DNA from: JAUXFS01 sp963772635
GTDB taxonomy: Bacteria; Pseudomonadota; Alphaproteobacteria; Rhodospirillales; Defluviicoccaceae
Assembly (NCBI GenBank): GCA_963772635.1
Contig: CAVYYK010000016.1
Location: forward strand, 124,001-188,000
Length of the DNA stretch: 64,000 bases
Direction of reading: 5' to 3'
Made by a program: the position numbers and the translations under genes. Shown in pieces: positions 37,339-45,519 of the stretch. Within the stretch, counting starts at the first letter, position 1. Every line of letters begins with the position of its first letter. The notes beneath the pieces were generated by a model. That model had not been told where the DNA came from and made no database searches. It saw only the letters and a program-made list of their open reading frames with translations.

Positions 37339-37794
37339 ATGTACATCCGTTTCGTTCTCCCGAAAAAGCATCCCGATACTGGTGTTGACGTCGGTGTCTT
37401 CGATTGTGCGAACGATCTACAATGCGAAGGTGATCTCACCCAGCATGAAAGAGACGAACTCGATAAGCTGTTACGCTGGTTTGGTGAGCGGCTCGATGTT
37501 CCGGCCCGCTTCAACCGGACGAAGTCCAAGGGCTATAATCGCCGCGCCACAAAGGGGATCAGTTGGTTCAAATCTACGGCACGGCAGCATGTATCTAAGA
37601 TGCAAAGGATGGCAGTAATCCTGAGAAATCAAGGCTACTTCGTGAACATGATCAAGGCCCGAAACCCAGGCTATATTGTCTACGAAGACAATTATCAGGT
37701 CGTCGCAGAACCGTTCAATGATTTCCGCAAACACCGAGCATCCTGCCAGGCAAATACTCCGCCAAGGCGTATCCAGCATCGTAGCTTGGAATAG
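37339..37794 (+). CDS. conserved hypothetical protein, 151 aa
   Basis: Opening MYIRFVLPKKHPDTGVDVGV and the middle GISWFKSTARQHVSKMQRMA then PGYIVYEDNYQVVAEPF are recognisable from a widespread small protein family of unknown function. No catalytic motif, signal or membrane segment. ATG 37339 is used; the frame is open further upstream but without a start that has a ribosome site. The last 20 residues look less conserved and may be read-through into flanking DNA. Codon use is less GC-rich than in the housekeeping genes, consistent with recent acquisition. Confidence 0.6.
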   Translation: MYIRFVLPKKHPDTGVDVGVFDCANDLQCEGDLTQHERDELDKLLRWFGERLDVPARFNRTKSKGYNRRATKGISWFKSTARQHVSKMQRMAVILRNQGYFVNMIKARNPGYIVYEDNYQVVAEPFNDFRKHRASCQANTPPRRIQHRSLE

Positions 37795-37918
37795 CAAGGC
37801 GTATTCCGAACCACCAGCAGTTCTCATTTTGGCGTTGGGGGTTGGGGGGCGATGGAATTTGGCGGTTCCCCGGGTAACGGCTTTGGTGAATCGGAACGGA
37901 AATATCGATTCGAGATGG

Positions 37919-38626
37919 TCAGTGCAAAGTGGGGTCCCGACCGCAACACCGCTTGTATTTCTTGCCGGACCCGCAGGGACAAGGGGCGTTGCGCCCGACC
38001 TTTTGACGTCGGCGGATGAAAGCCCCCGTTTCAGGGAGATACCCGCCCCGCTGAGTGAGGAAATAGGCGTGCATCCGCATGACCGCCGCCGCAGAGGCGA
38101 TGACAAGATCGTCACGCTTCTTTCCATCGATCGGTTCTTTGAATGGTCGCATTTCCGGATCCGGATGGTTCTCGTAAGCAAGGGCCATGATCGGCACGAA
38201 AAGGCCGCCATGCTCCTCGTCATTGATCAGCTTTGACCAGATATCGTGGCGCAGGTGCGTACCGGTCAGAAAGCCATTCGCCCAATCGTTGCCACCATAC
38301 GCGCCCCGCTGGTTTTCCCGGACCAATGGAAGGTAGACTTCACCCTCACTCAGTTGATGGTTCACGTAGTTCCAATGCAGGCCTACCAGCATCATAAATC
38401 GTTGTGCTTCCTCCAAACCCTCAAAGACCAAATCGCCGTCTTCGGTTTCGCCTCGCTGAATGACGGGCATGTACTCGCTTGGCATGATGAGATCGGGACA
38501 GCATGCCAAGGCGGCTAAAAACCCGTCCAGCGCTTCGGTGTTCGCGATTTTCCCACCATCCACTCGGGCGAGGAAGCCATCGAGCTCCGTCAGGTCGGCG
38601 TCGGATAGTTCCAAGGCATGGGTCAT
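37919..38626 (-). CDS. UPF0149 (YgfB/YecA) family protein with SEC-C zinc motif
   Basis: 235 residues. The N-terminal two-thirds is the helical UPF0149 domain (ALDGFLAALACCPDLIMPSE; LVGLHWNYVNHQL; DWANGFLTG). The tail RNAPCPCGSGKKYKRCCG is a complete SEC-C motif (C-x-C-x8-C-C) that binds zinc and in SecA contacts SecB and ribosomes. Many YecA proteins associate with ribosomes or quality control. Single gene on the minus strand; ATG 38626. Confidence 0.85.
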   Translation of the reverse strand: MTHALELSDADLTELDGFLARVDGGKIANTEALDGFLAALACCPDLIMPSEYMPVIQRGETEDGDLVFEGLEEAQRFMMLVGLHWNYVNHQLSEGEVYLPLVRENQRGAYGGNDWANGFLTGTHLRHDIWSKLINDEEHGGLFVPIMALAYENHPDPEMRPFKEPIDGKKRDDLVIASAAAVMRMHAYFLTQRGGYLPETGAFIRRRQKVGRNAPCPCGSGKKYKRCCGRDPTLH

Positions 38627-38966
38627 CGTAGTCTCTGGCGATCAAGGTCGGTGACGGGTCGGACCGATAGGCGGGCTCGTCACCTGATCTCGCCGATCCT
38701 ATCCCTGTGTGTCAACCGGCATTCCCCAGATGATTGCCGCTTCCGACCATCAGGGCAGCCATTCGGGCTCTTGACGGCAATTCCGAGGCCAAGGGGGATG
38801 GACGGAGCGCTCCGCTGGCCGCAGGGATCGGCACCGCGAGGCAGAGCTGAAGAAAACTGTCGGAAATCCGAAATTCAGGCACCAGCTTCCGTAGCTGAGG
38901 GTATTGCTGTCGTGGCGGGCTCCGGATCGGCAAGCTAACAATTAGCCAGAAGCAGGCGTTGGTTGC
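38627..38966. other. 340-base stretch without a recognised gene
   Basis: Holds the presumed promoter of the UPF0149 gene (reading leftwards). Frames on both strands are short and lack ribosome sites. No repeat or hairpin of note was seen. Confidence 0.5.
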
Positions 38967-39368
38967 CTATTCCATCTGTCGGAACCAGTCTCGAAGACCG
39001 AGGTGGAGCCGGAGTTCCTCGTCTTCCGCTAAAGATTTACAATGCGCGATGGGTGCGCGAAGCGTGTTGAGCGTGGCCAGGACTTTTTCGACTGCGCGTA
39101 CGTCACGGAACATATCGCCAAAGATATCCCAGTTAGTCTTTATTATCTCTCCAAGTTCTCCGAAGTTTGTGAAATCTATGAACTCGTTTGAACGAGGAGT
39201 GACGCCGGAAGATAGCTCCTTCTTGCGATTGCCCTCCGCATTCTTACGAACAGCCTCAGGGACCGCTAAATTCCACCAATATTCACCGTACTGTTCCTCT
39301 AATCTTTGGGTCAATATTTCACGTATGCTGTTTTCAAGGCAGTAAAAAATTGCATAGTTATTCGACAT
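38967..39368 (-). CDS. Swt1-type HEPN domain protein (putative RNase)
   Basis: 133 residues. Helical throughout, with SNEFIDFTNFGELGEIIKTN and LATLNTLRAPIAHCKSLAEDE, ending LRDWFRQME. The R-x4-H motif (Arg104 to His109 in LRAPIAHC) is the HEPN ribonuclease signature, and the sequence resembles Swt1-family HEPN domains. HEPN RNases act in toxin-antitoxin and phage-defence systems. It follows the DUF5343 gene on the same strand after 179 bases. ATG 39368 chosen; an upstream TTG adds 7 residues. GC content is low for the window. Confidence 0.72.
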   Translation of the reverse strand: MSNNYAIFYCLENSIREILTQRLEEQYGEYWWNLAVPEAVRKNAEGNRKKELSSGVTPRSNEFIDFTNFGELGEIIKTNWDIFGDMFRDVRAVEKVLATLNTLRAPIAHCKSLAEDEELRLHLGLRDWFRQME

Positions 39369-39547
39369 ACGCGATGCCTCAATTCGCAACCTTTCTGTAA
39401 ACTGGGGATAATATGTCTGATCAATTCTTTGCTCTTTATCCTCCTTGTGCCCAAGATCAATGTTGTGCTCCCTTTCGATCTGTCGAACAACGAACTAAAT
39501 CGCGAGGTTATTTAAGCCAAATAGCTTCAGTGCTTCATCCGCGCGCA

Positions 39548-40191
39548 TTAGTTTTTCAGTAGGTTGTCGCGGAGTGCTTTGAAGATTGCATTGAAAACTT
39601 CGGGATCATTGGTCTCAGGAAGGTTGAGATTGATCGTGTACCCCACCCTGAGTTCGACGTTATCGGTGTTAGGGATTGGAGGGGTTCCGTGGGTAATTAT
39701 CGGAGTTTTAGCCGATGGGGTGGCCTCTGGCTTTGGCTCAGGAGTTGGCTTCTCCGGAGCTTCGTCCTCAAAGTCTGCCAAATCTTTCAAAGCCAGAAAG
39801 GTTCCAACGATAGCCTGAATGCTTCGATCCTCTTTGGCGCCACCGGTTATCTCGACAACTTGGCCAATGAGCTTGTCGCGCGACAACTCATACACGTACT
39901 CGTTCCGATCAAACAGCTCGCCAAATGCATTCTTCATCCCCTCGGCTACTGCAAAGCCCTGGGTCTCTGTGTTGCGGAACTGATCGTAGAGCGACGTGGG
40001 AACTCCATCTGAGCCGAGGAAGCCCATACGCTTGAGCAACGGAATGACGGGCGCGCACTACCCCCACTGTGTCCAAGCTTTGTTTCCAAGAAGTCCTGCG
40101 TGAAGCGCTCTGGCCGTCGGGCATTCTGGATCTTCTCAAAGATTTTTGGAATCAAGCCGGTAGAGACCAAGTAGGGCAGTTTGCTGGCCAT
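39548..40191 (-). CDS. DUF5343 domain protein (frameshifted)
   Basis: About 215 residues when restored. MASKLPYLVSTGLIPKIFEK and FTQDFLETKLGHSGGSAR form the N-terminus; in the next frame VIPLLKRMGFLGSDGVPTSL and YDQFRNTETQGFAVAEGMKN complete the winged-helix-like DUF5343 domain. A Pro/Glu-rich linker (PEKPTPEPKPEATPSAKTP) leads to a C-terminal segment (VELRVGYTINLNLPETNDPEVFNAIFKALRDNLL) found in several defence-associated proteins. The frame break near 40050 is explained by one missing base. DUF5343 proteins have no assigned activity; its partner here is a HEPN protein. Confidence 0.7.
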
Positions 40192-40596
40192 GGGCATCCT
40201 TCTCTCATGGGACAATTGTTTCGCGTCATAGGATACACGGTCTAGGAGAAAACGCTAGGACGGTGTTCTCAATTCGTCCGAAGCTGGCGACCGCTGATGG
40301 TGACTTTTTTGGCAGGAGTGCCGGGGCATGATACAAATCTCGGAGCTAAAGGGACGGAGCTATCGAGACACGATACGCATCCCACGACCCTTCCCCCTCC
40401 CGGGCGTCGGACCGGGTTGGCATTGGTGCAAGACGTGATGGGACTTCTGGGGACATGTTATTTTACTTGCCGCTTTCACGGGTGGATTCAGGTTGGAAGT
40501 GCACCACTCGGTGACAAAGAAGGACACGAAAGACGTTCCGGTCGTATTGGGTCTGGATCGAAGCACCAATCTGGACGACGAGGAGCGTCTACGTCG
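40192..40596. other. 405-base stretch without a recognised gene
   Basis: Contains the upstream region of the DUF5343 gene. No frame with a credible start and no repeat. A GGGGACATGTTATTTTACTT stretch near 40450 resembles the non-coding edges of transposable elements but I could not match it to one. Confidence 0.4.
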
Positions 40597-41166
40597 TCAC
40601 CGCAGTCCGAATCGTGCGGCGAGCATCGCGTCGGCGGCGGCGACGGAGAAGTCCTCGGGATCGAAGGCGCCGCCGATCCATTCGAGTTGTTCGGCATGGT
40701 CGGGCTGGCTGGGGTCGGCGAGGATGGCGAGCAGGTCCCGGTAGCCCCAGGGGCCGCCGCAGTCCTCCGGCGGGCATCTCCGTTTGCCGGCGATGCAGGC
40801 GGGATAGGTGCGGCCCTCGTCGGGCGGCTGCCGGCCCTCGACGACGATCGCATGCTGCCAGCCGTCGCCGAAATCGTAAGTGTAGGCGAACCGGGCGACG
40901 CCCGATTTGACCAGGGCGTTCAGGGTCATGCGCTCCTCGTCGGCGACGTCGTCGACGTCGTAAGGGTCGCCGTAATCACTGCCGCCGACGTCGAATACGT
41001 GCAGATGGCAGAGTTGCCAGCCCATCGCCGCCTGGATCGCCAGGTGCAGGTCGCCCAGTGTCATGCCGCCCGGCATCAGCAGCCGGCGCCAGACCGGGGG
41101 GCGGATGTTGCGCAGGGTGACTTTGAGGCGGACGATGGAGTCCGCTCTTCTGGTGGTCTTGGCCAT
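40597..41166 (-). CDS. plasmid pRiA4b ORF-3 family protein
   Basis: 189 residues. LKVTLRNIRPPVWRRLLMPG then TLGDLHLAIQAAMGWQLCHLH, YTYDFGDGWQHAIVVEG and PPEDCGGPWGYRDLLAILAD are the core blocks of the family (PF07929). The fold is known but the function is not; such genes are often on plasmids and islands. ATG 41166 is preceded by GGGAGGA. An in-frame start further upstream would add 11 residues without a ribosome site. Confidence 0.88.
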   Translation of the reverse strand: MAKTTRRADSIVRLKVTLRNIRPPVWRRLLMPGGMTLGDLHLAIQAAMGWQLCHLHVFDVGGSDYGDPYDVDDVADEERMTLNALVKSGVARFAYTYDFGDGWQHAIVVEGRQPPDEGRTYPACIAGKRRCPPEDCGGPWGYRDLLAILADPSQPDHAEQLEWIGGAFDPEDFSVAAADAMLAARFGLR

Positions 41167-41545
41167 GATCGGTCCTCCCTCATCGGCCGGTTTCGCCACC
41201 TTCGCTGTAGCACGATTCCGATCCGCAGGGGACTACCCGGTTGCCGGCGGCGGCGAGCCGGCGGGGGGGAGTCGGGTTCCTGATCATGGCGGTCGCTTTG
41301 TCAGGGCCTGTTTCGCCGGTTCGTCGTAGCGTCCGGGGCGTCGGTCAGGGAGGGTGGGGCCGAGGAGGTTGTTACGGACGGCCTCGGCCGCAACTCCCCT
41401 TTCCGGGCCCGGCTCGCCAACGTCGGCTGCCGAAGGTGGCGCCGACGAAAAGGGGTGAAAAGCCGACTCCAGTCGGCGTGGCAGCATCCGCCAAGGCCGG
41501 AGAACAAGGATTAATGTCCTTGACTTTCCGTCGACATTCGGATAC
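41167..41545. other. non-coding part of the 877-base gap before the protease gene
   Basis: No supported gene. A GCCGACT-CC-AGTCGGC palindrome lies near 41461-41476. On the minus strand a short frame (GPTLPDRRPGRYDEPAKQAL) reads like a gene fragment but cannot be assigned. Confidence 0.4.
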
Positions 41546-41560
41546 GTTCCTGTTATGTTC
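41546..41560 (+). promoter_or_regulatory. alphaproteobacterial LexA (SOS) box
   Basis: GTTC (41546-41549), seven bases, GTTC (41557-41560) match the GTTC-N7-GTTC direct repeat bound by LexA in alphaproteobacteria. No intact SOS gene follows within reach on either strand. Confidence 0.5.
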
Positions 41561-41692
41561 TTTTCAGGACAACGGGAGAAGTGCGTTTGTCGGATGACAG
41601 AGGACAGATGACAGGGATCAGATGGGAGCGCTGGCTTGGGCGGATGGCGGCGGACGTTGGTTTTTGAGAATGCGACACGTTTTCATCAAAAA

Positions 41693-41949
41693 TGTCTACT
41701 TTTGTTTCGGCAATTTCATGAACTATATCAAGGCGCTGTGCGGAATTCGTGTCTACTTTTGTCTACCGGCTCGAAAAGGCCGTCCTAGCAGAATCAAGGA
41801 CTTAGCCGAAAAGATGTCTACTTTTGTCTACTTTTGTCTACCTTTCACATTCGGACGGGAGGGGTTTTGTTTGTTGTCAACGGGTTGACCGCCACGGGGG
41901 CGTAACGAAGGTAGACAAAACGGCCTCGAAAGTAGACAAAAGGTAGACA
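41693..41949. repeat. cluster of nine GTCTAC-containing iteron-like repeats
   Basis: Six forward copies of GTCTAC start at 41694, 41751, 41761, 41816, 41826 and 41836, mostly in the form TGTCTACTTTTGTCTAC with a strict 10-base period. Three inverted copies (GTAGAC) start at 41911, 41932 and 41943. Between the two groups is the palindrome GTCAAC-GG-GTTGAC (41876-41889). The DNA is AT-rich. The arrangement is like a binding array for a protein, as in plasmid origins or operators. Confidence 0.85.
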
Positions 41950-42043
41950 TTTCCGCTCCTGGCGGGGCTGCCTTAACCACTCCGAAACGCGGCGGCGTTA
42001 GGGTTTAGTGGTCTGGTTCCTTGGACAGGGGGCGAAGCGGAAG

Positions 42044-42574
42044 ATGATCGGCTGGGCGTTGCGCCACATGATGATCTGGGTCGGCGTTGCCGTCGCGCTC
42101 CTGGTCGCGATCGGTTACGGCGGCGACAAGCTCGGAATGGGCGACCGCAAGGGAACCGGCACCGTGGCGGCTCCGGCGGGGCGGCCGGCACCGCAGAAGG
42201 CGGCGAGCCGGTCGATGGCGATCAGGGCCGGGCAAGGCGGTCAGTTCCTGGTCGACGCCGACGTCGACGGGGTGCCGGTCCGCTTCGTGGTCGATACCGG
42301 CGCCACCCGGGTGGTGCTGTCGCCGGAGGACGCCAAGCGCGTCGGTTTGCACGTGCGCGACCGTCATTTCACCCTGAGCGCCCGCACCGCCGGCGGCATC
42401 GTCCGGGCGGCGCCGGTGACCCTTCGGGAACTGCGCATCGATCATTTGACGGTGCGGGACGTGGAGGCCTCGGTCAACGAACAACCGATCGGCATCTCGC
42501 TGCTCGGCATGACCTTCCTCAGCCGCCTCGACGGCTACCGGGTCGAGGGCGACAAGCTGATCCTGGAGTGGTGA
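42044..42574 (+). CDS. retropepsin-like aspartic protease, TIGR02281-type
   Basis: 176 residues. An N-terminal membrane helix (about 7-25, MMIWVGVAVALLVAIGYGG), a Lys/Pro/Ala-rich linker, then a protease domain with FVVDTGATRVVLSPEDAKRVG (catalytic DTG) and LLGMTFLSRLDGYRVEGDKLILE (family ending). One protease domain means it must dimerise. It should face the periplasm. ATG 42044 has AGCGGAAG upstream; a GTG 36 bases earlier is the alternative. An IS110-type element lies just beyond its stop. Confidence 0.85.
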   Translation: MIGWALRHMMIWVGVAVALLVAIGYGGDKLGMGDRKGTGTVAAPAGRPAPQKAASRSMAIRAGQGGQFLVDADVDGVPVRFVVDTGATRVVLSPEDAKRVGLHVRDRHFTLSARTAGGIVRAAPVTLRELRIDHLTVRDVEASVNEQPIGISLLGMTFLSRLDGYRVEGDKLILEW

Positions 42575-42597
42575 GGCTGCCCCCTCACCCCAACCCT

Positions 42598-42878
42598 TAT
42601 ATGCGGAGATTTCTGTCAAGTCATTTTGGTGCGCCTTGTTTGTTGACGACGGGCATGTGCGTTGGGGATCGGAGCGCGGTGTTGAACAGGGGTCGCCTGT
42701 TCCACCTTATATCCGTGCCGGCGGGTGCCGGTCACCAAAAGCTGCGTTCGTGCAGGGCGCTCCGGGACGGGCGGCTCCTTCTCTCCCGCGTGCCGCGGCT
42801 GCGGCCCAGGGTAGGTACGGCACGCCCGATCCCGTGCACGGCCCGGCGCCGCTTGCACCGGGATGTCGGTCTTGGTGT
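42598..42878 (-). ncRNA. candidate bridge-RNA region of the IS110-family element
   Basis: The non-coding end beyond the transposase stop is 281 bases and folds: GCGTGCCG (42788-42795) pairs with CGGCACGC (42818-42825) around a 22-base loop, and CTGC-GTTCGT-GCAG lies near 42741-42754. In IS1111-group elements the bridge RNA lies downstream of the transposase, in this position. Sequence of guide loops was not resolved by hand. Confidence 0.35.
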
Positions 42879-44021
42879 CTATTTGACCACCGCCCCTTCG
42901 GGGACCAGACCCTGGGTCAGGTAGCGCCACAGCGCCACCATCAGCTTGCGGGCGACGGCGACGATGCCGATCTTGCGCAGTCGCTTGCCGCCGCCGGCGT
43001 AGCGCTCGCGCCACCATCGGCTGAGCGTGCTCGCGGGCTGATGGAAGACCCACATCCAAGCGCATTCGATCGCCAGGGTGCGTGCCCTTCGATTGCCGAC
43101 CTTGCTGATTGGACGGTCGCGGTGGACATCGCCGCTGTCCCACGGCCACGGCACCAGCCCGAAGCTGGCGCCGACCTGGCGCCTGTTGTCGAAGTCGCGC
43201 CAGAATGCTTCATGCATCAGCCCGCCGGCGAAGATCTCGCCGATGCCCTTGAGCCGCTTGAGCCGGCGCGCGCCGGCGGACAGCGCCGTGTCCTCGTCGA
43301 GCGCCGCGCGCCCTTCCGCCTCGACGGCGGTGATTTGGCGCTCGACCAGTTCAAGCCGTTCGGCCTCGCGGCGGATCTCCGCGATCAGCGCCGGCCCCAG
43401 TTCGCGACCGTCGCCCGAGCGTATCGCGTCGAGCCGATCGAGCCAGCCCCGCGTCCCCGGCTTGATGTCGCTCACCCCTTGGGTTGCCAACAGCCCGCGA
43501 ATGCGATTGCGATGGGCGGTGCGCTCGCGCACCAGACGCTCGCGCTCGCGGCTCCGCCGGCGGGCGTCCTCGACCGCCGGATCCGGCACCCGCACCACCC
43601 GCGTCAACTCCGTCTCGCCGCGTTCGAGGCGCAGCAACACCCGCAAAAGCCCGACCGTGTCCACCTTGTCGGTCTTCACCCTTTGCTTCCGCCGCGGCAC
43701 CTCCAGGCTCGCCGGATCCAAAATCCGGTTGTCCACTCCGTGGGCCTTCAGCCACCGGTCGAGCCAGAACGCGTCCCGGCCCGCCTCGTAGCAGCTGACG
43801 ATGCGCACCGCCGCCTCATCAAGCCTGCTCCGCTGGCGCTCGATCAACCCCAACAGCGCCTCGCGGTCGCCGCCGGCGATCTGGTAGAGCCGCGCGTCGC
43901 GGTCACCCGGCAGCACAAAACCCACCGTCCAACACCGCCGGCCAAGATCCAGCGCCATATGAATCGTCGGCGTCTCCGTGGTATCCTCGCACCTGACGGT
44001 CATCTCGTTCCTTCGTGCCAT
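42879..44021 (-). CDS. IS110-family transposase (DEDD recombinase)
   Basis: 380 residues. N-terminal RuvC-like domain with the acidic set: ALDLG (Asp), SCYEAG (Glu) and KTDKVD (two Asp). The middle is a long Arg/Glu-rich helical segment (DARRRSRERERLVRERTAHR). The C-terminal Tnp_20-type region shows LKGIGEIFAG and ASFGLVPWPWDSGDVHRDRP then SKVGNRRART, with the catalytic Ser in DSG. No frame break, so it may be active. ATG 44021 follows AGGAGGG. An upstream open frame to 44786 belongs to other genes. Confidence 0.9.
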   Translation of the reverse strand: MARRNEMTVRCEDTTETPTIHMALDLGRRCWTVGFVLPGDRDARLYQIAGGDREALLGLIERQRSRLDEAAVRIVSCYEAGRDAFWLDRWLKAHGVDNRILDPASLEVPRRKQRVKTDKVDTVGLLRVLLRLERGETELTRVVRVPDPAVEDARRRSRERERLVRERTAHRNRIRGLLATQGVSDIKPGTRGWLDRLDAIRSGDGRELGPALIAEIRREAERLELVERQITAVEAEGRAALDEDTALSAGARRLKRLKGIGEIFAGGLMHEAFWRDFDNRRQVGASFGLVPWPWDSGDVHRDRPISKVGNRRARTLAIECAWMWVFHQPASTLSRWWRERYAGGGKRLRKIGIVAVARKLMVALWRYLTQGLVPEGAVVK

Positions 44022-44092
44022 GCCACCCTCCTTTGGGTTCAGGGTTATCAGACACCTCACGGTACAAGACCACGAGGTGACCGTCGCATAGC

Positions 44093-44167
44093 CTCTCCCC
44101 CGACGGGGGGCGAGGGCCAAACAGGCGGCTTTAGGCGACAATACCCTCTCCCGCGAGCGGGAGAGGG
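44093..44167. repeat. REP-like palindromic repeat split by the IS110 element
   Basis: CTCTCCCCC-GAC-GGGGGGCGAGG follows the IS end, and CCCTCTCCCGC (44144-44154) pairs with GCGGGAGAGGG (44157-44167). These G/C stems with CCTCACCCC / GGGTGAGGG borders are a familiar dispersed intergenic pattern in alphaproteobacteria. The left part of the same repeat is 42577-42597. Confidence 0.65.
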
Positions 44168-44212
44168 AGGGACCCGCATAGCGGGAGGGTGAGGGTCGAT
44201 CGGTTGTCGCCC

Positions 44213-44776
44213 CTATCCGTACCTGAGGAACACCACCCGCGCGGCGCCATAGGTCCGTTCGTCGAGGACCGCGTATCCCGGCGGCGCCGCCAGGAGCTCG
44301 CGGGCGGCGACCTCGACCAGGCACACCGCGCCGGCGTCGATCCAGCGGCGTGACGCCAGGCCCTGCAGCGCCGGCACCGCCAGTCCCGATCCGTAGGGCG
44401 GGTCGAGGAAGGCGAGGGCGCACGGGGTACCGGCGGTGCGCGGCGGCGGCGGCAGGCGGCTGGCGTCCAGTTTGAGCAGGGTGATCGCCCCGGCCTCGCC
44501 GAGCGCCGCGGCGTTGCGGCGGATGCCGATGAGGGCGTCGGCATCGGAGTCGATGAAGGTGGCCGATGCGCAGCCCCGCGACAGCGCTTCCAGGCCGTAG
44601 GCGCCGGTGCCGGCGAACACGTCGAGGGCCGCCGTCGCGTCGAAACCGACCCAGTCGAGGCCGTGGGTCAGGATGTTGAACGCGGCCTCGCGGGCCCGGT
44701 CCGAGGTCGGTCGGATGCCTTCGCCCTTGGCAAGACGGATCGGCCGGCCGCGGTGCCGGCCGGCGACGATCCTCAC
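44213..44776 (-). CDS. rsmD: 16S rRNA (guanine966-N2)-methyltransferase RsmD
   Basis: 187 residues. RIVAGRHRGRPIRLAKGEGI then RPTSDRAREAAFNIL open the family; AALDVFAGTGAYGLEALSRG is SAM motif I and AFLDPPYGSGL is the NPPY-type catalytic motif (DPPY). Methylates G966 of 16S rRNA. The GTG start overlaps the rluB stop (GTGA), so the two are coupled. Confidence 0.93.
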   Translation of the reverse strand: MRIVAGRHRGRPIRLAKGEGIRPTSDRAREAAFNILTHGLDWVGFDATAALDVFAGTGAYGLEALSRGCASATFIDSDADALIGIRRNAAALGEAGAITLLKLDASRLPPPPRTAGTPCALAFLDPPYGSGLAVPALQGLASRRWIDAGAVCLVEVAARELLAAPPGYAVLDERTYGAARVVFLRYG

Positions 44777-45519
44777 CGCAGCACACCCTTGCCCAGTTGC
44801 TCGCGCAGCACCTTCCTGGGTACCGGGGCGACCTCGCCGCGTTTCAGGGTTCCCAATTGGAACGGGCCGTAGGAGGTGCGGATCAGCCGGTTGACCGTCA
44901 GCCCCAGGTGCTCCAGGACCTTGCGGACCTCGCGGTTCTTGCCTTCGCGGAGCGTGAGCGTCAGCCAGGAGTTGGGGCCCTTGCCGCTGTCGAGGTGGGC
45001 GGTGATCGGGGCGTAGCGGACGCCGTCGACGGTCACCCCCTGTTCCAGCCGCTCCAGCGCCGGCTCGTCGACCAGGCCGTAGACGCGCACCCGGTAGCGC
45101 CGCGCCCAGCCGGTCGCCGGCAGCTCGAGATGGCGGGCGAGGTCGCCGTCGTTGGTGAGCAGCAAAAGGCCCTCGGAGGTGAAGTCGAGCCGGCCGACCG
45201 AGATCACCCGGCCCAGGTCCTCGGGCAATCGGTCGAACAGGGTGGGGCGTCCCTCCGGATCGCGATGGGTGGTCAGCAGCCCCGGCGGCTTGTGGTAGCG
45301 CCACAGCTTCGCCTCCGGCCGCCCCGGCAACGGCTTTCCGTCGACGGTGATCCGGTCGGTCTCGCCGACCGTCACCGCCGGAGACGACAGCGCCTTGCCG
45401 TTGAGGGTCACCCGTCCGTCGGCGATCCACTGTTCCGCCGTTCGCCGCGAGCAGAGACCGGCATGGGCGATCACCTTGGCGATCCGCTCGCCCTTGGCCG
45501 GGGTTGGGGCCTCGGTCAT
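44773..45519 (-). CDS. rluB: large-subunit rRNA pseudouridine synthase RluB-type
   Basis: 248 residues. N-terminal S4 RNA-binding domain (ERIAKVIAHAGLCSRRTAEQ, DGRVTLNGK), then the RsuA/RluB catalytic domain with ISVGRLDFTSEGLLLLTNDG, where Asp is catalytic, and GKNREVRKVLEHLGLTVNRL. RluB or RluE cannot be fully told apart from RsuA by eye, but the S4 spacing fits RluB. ATG 45519 overlaps the preceding gene by four bases. Confidence 0.88.
   Translation of the reverse strand: MTEAPTPAKGERIAKVIAHAGLCSRRTAEQWIADGRVTLNGKALSSPAVTVGETDRITVDGKPLPGRPEAKLWRYHKPPGLLTTHRDPEGRPTLFDRLPEDLGRVISVGRLDFTSEGLLLLTNDGDLARHLELPATGWARRYRVRVYGLVDEPALERLEQGVTVDGVRYAPITAHLDSGKGPNSWLTLTLREGKNREVRKVLEHLGLTVNRLIRTSYGPFQLGTLKRGEVAPVPRKVLREQLGKGVLR

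Larger units (their letters stand above)
42598..44094 (-). mobile_element. IS110-family insertion element
   Basis: 1,497 bases. Left boundary follows CAACC-CT (42591-42597) and right boundary is CT (44093-44094) before CTCCCC. Removing the element rebuilds CAACC-CT-CTCCCC, part of a palindromic intergenic repeat, with CT at both ends as the core dinucleotide used by IS110 elements. It carries one transposase (minus strand), 71 bases before it and 281 non-coding bases after it. Boundaries are deduced from this reconstruction. Confidence 0.75.

Noticed and set aside
41693..41842. A CRISPR array
   Set aside because: Spacing between GTCTAC units is 10 bases or irregular, with no 25-40 base unique spacers and no cas genes.
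41966..41990. A tRNA gene on the minus strand (a GAGTGGTTAAGGCAGC stretch like a tRNA-Ser D-arm)
   Set aside because: Only about 16 bases resemble a tRNA; no acceptor stem, anticodon arm or T-arm follows. Could be chance.
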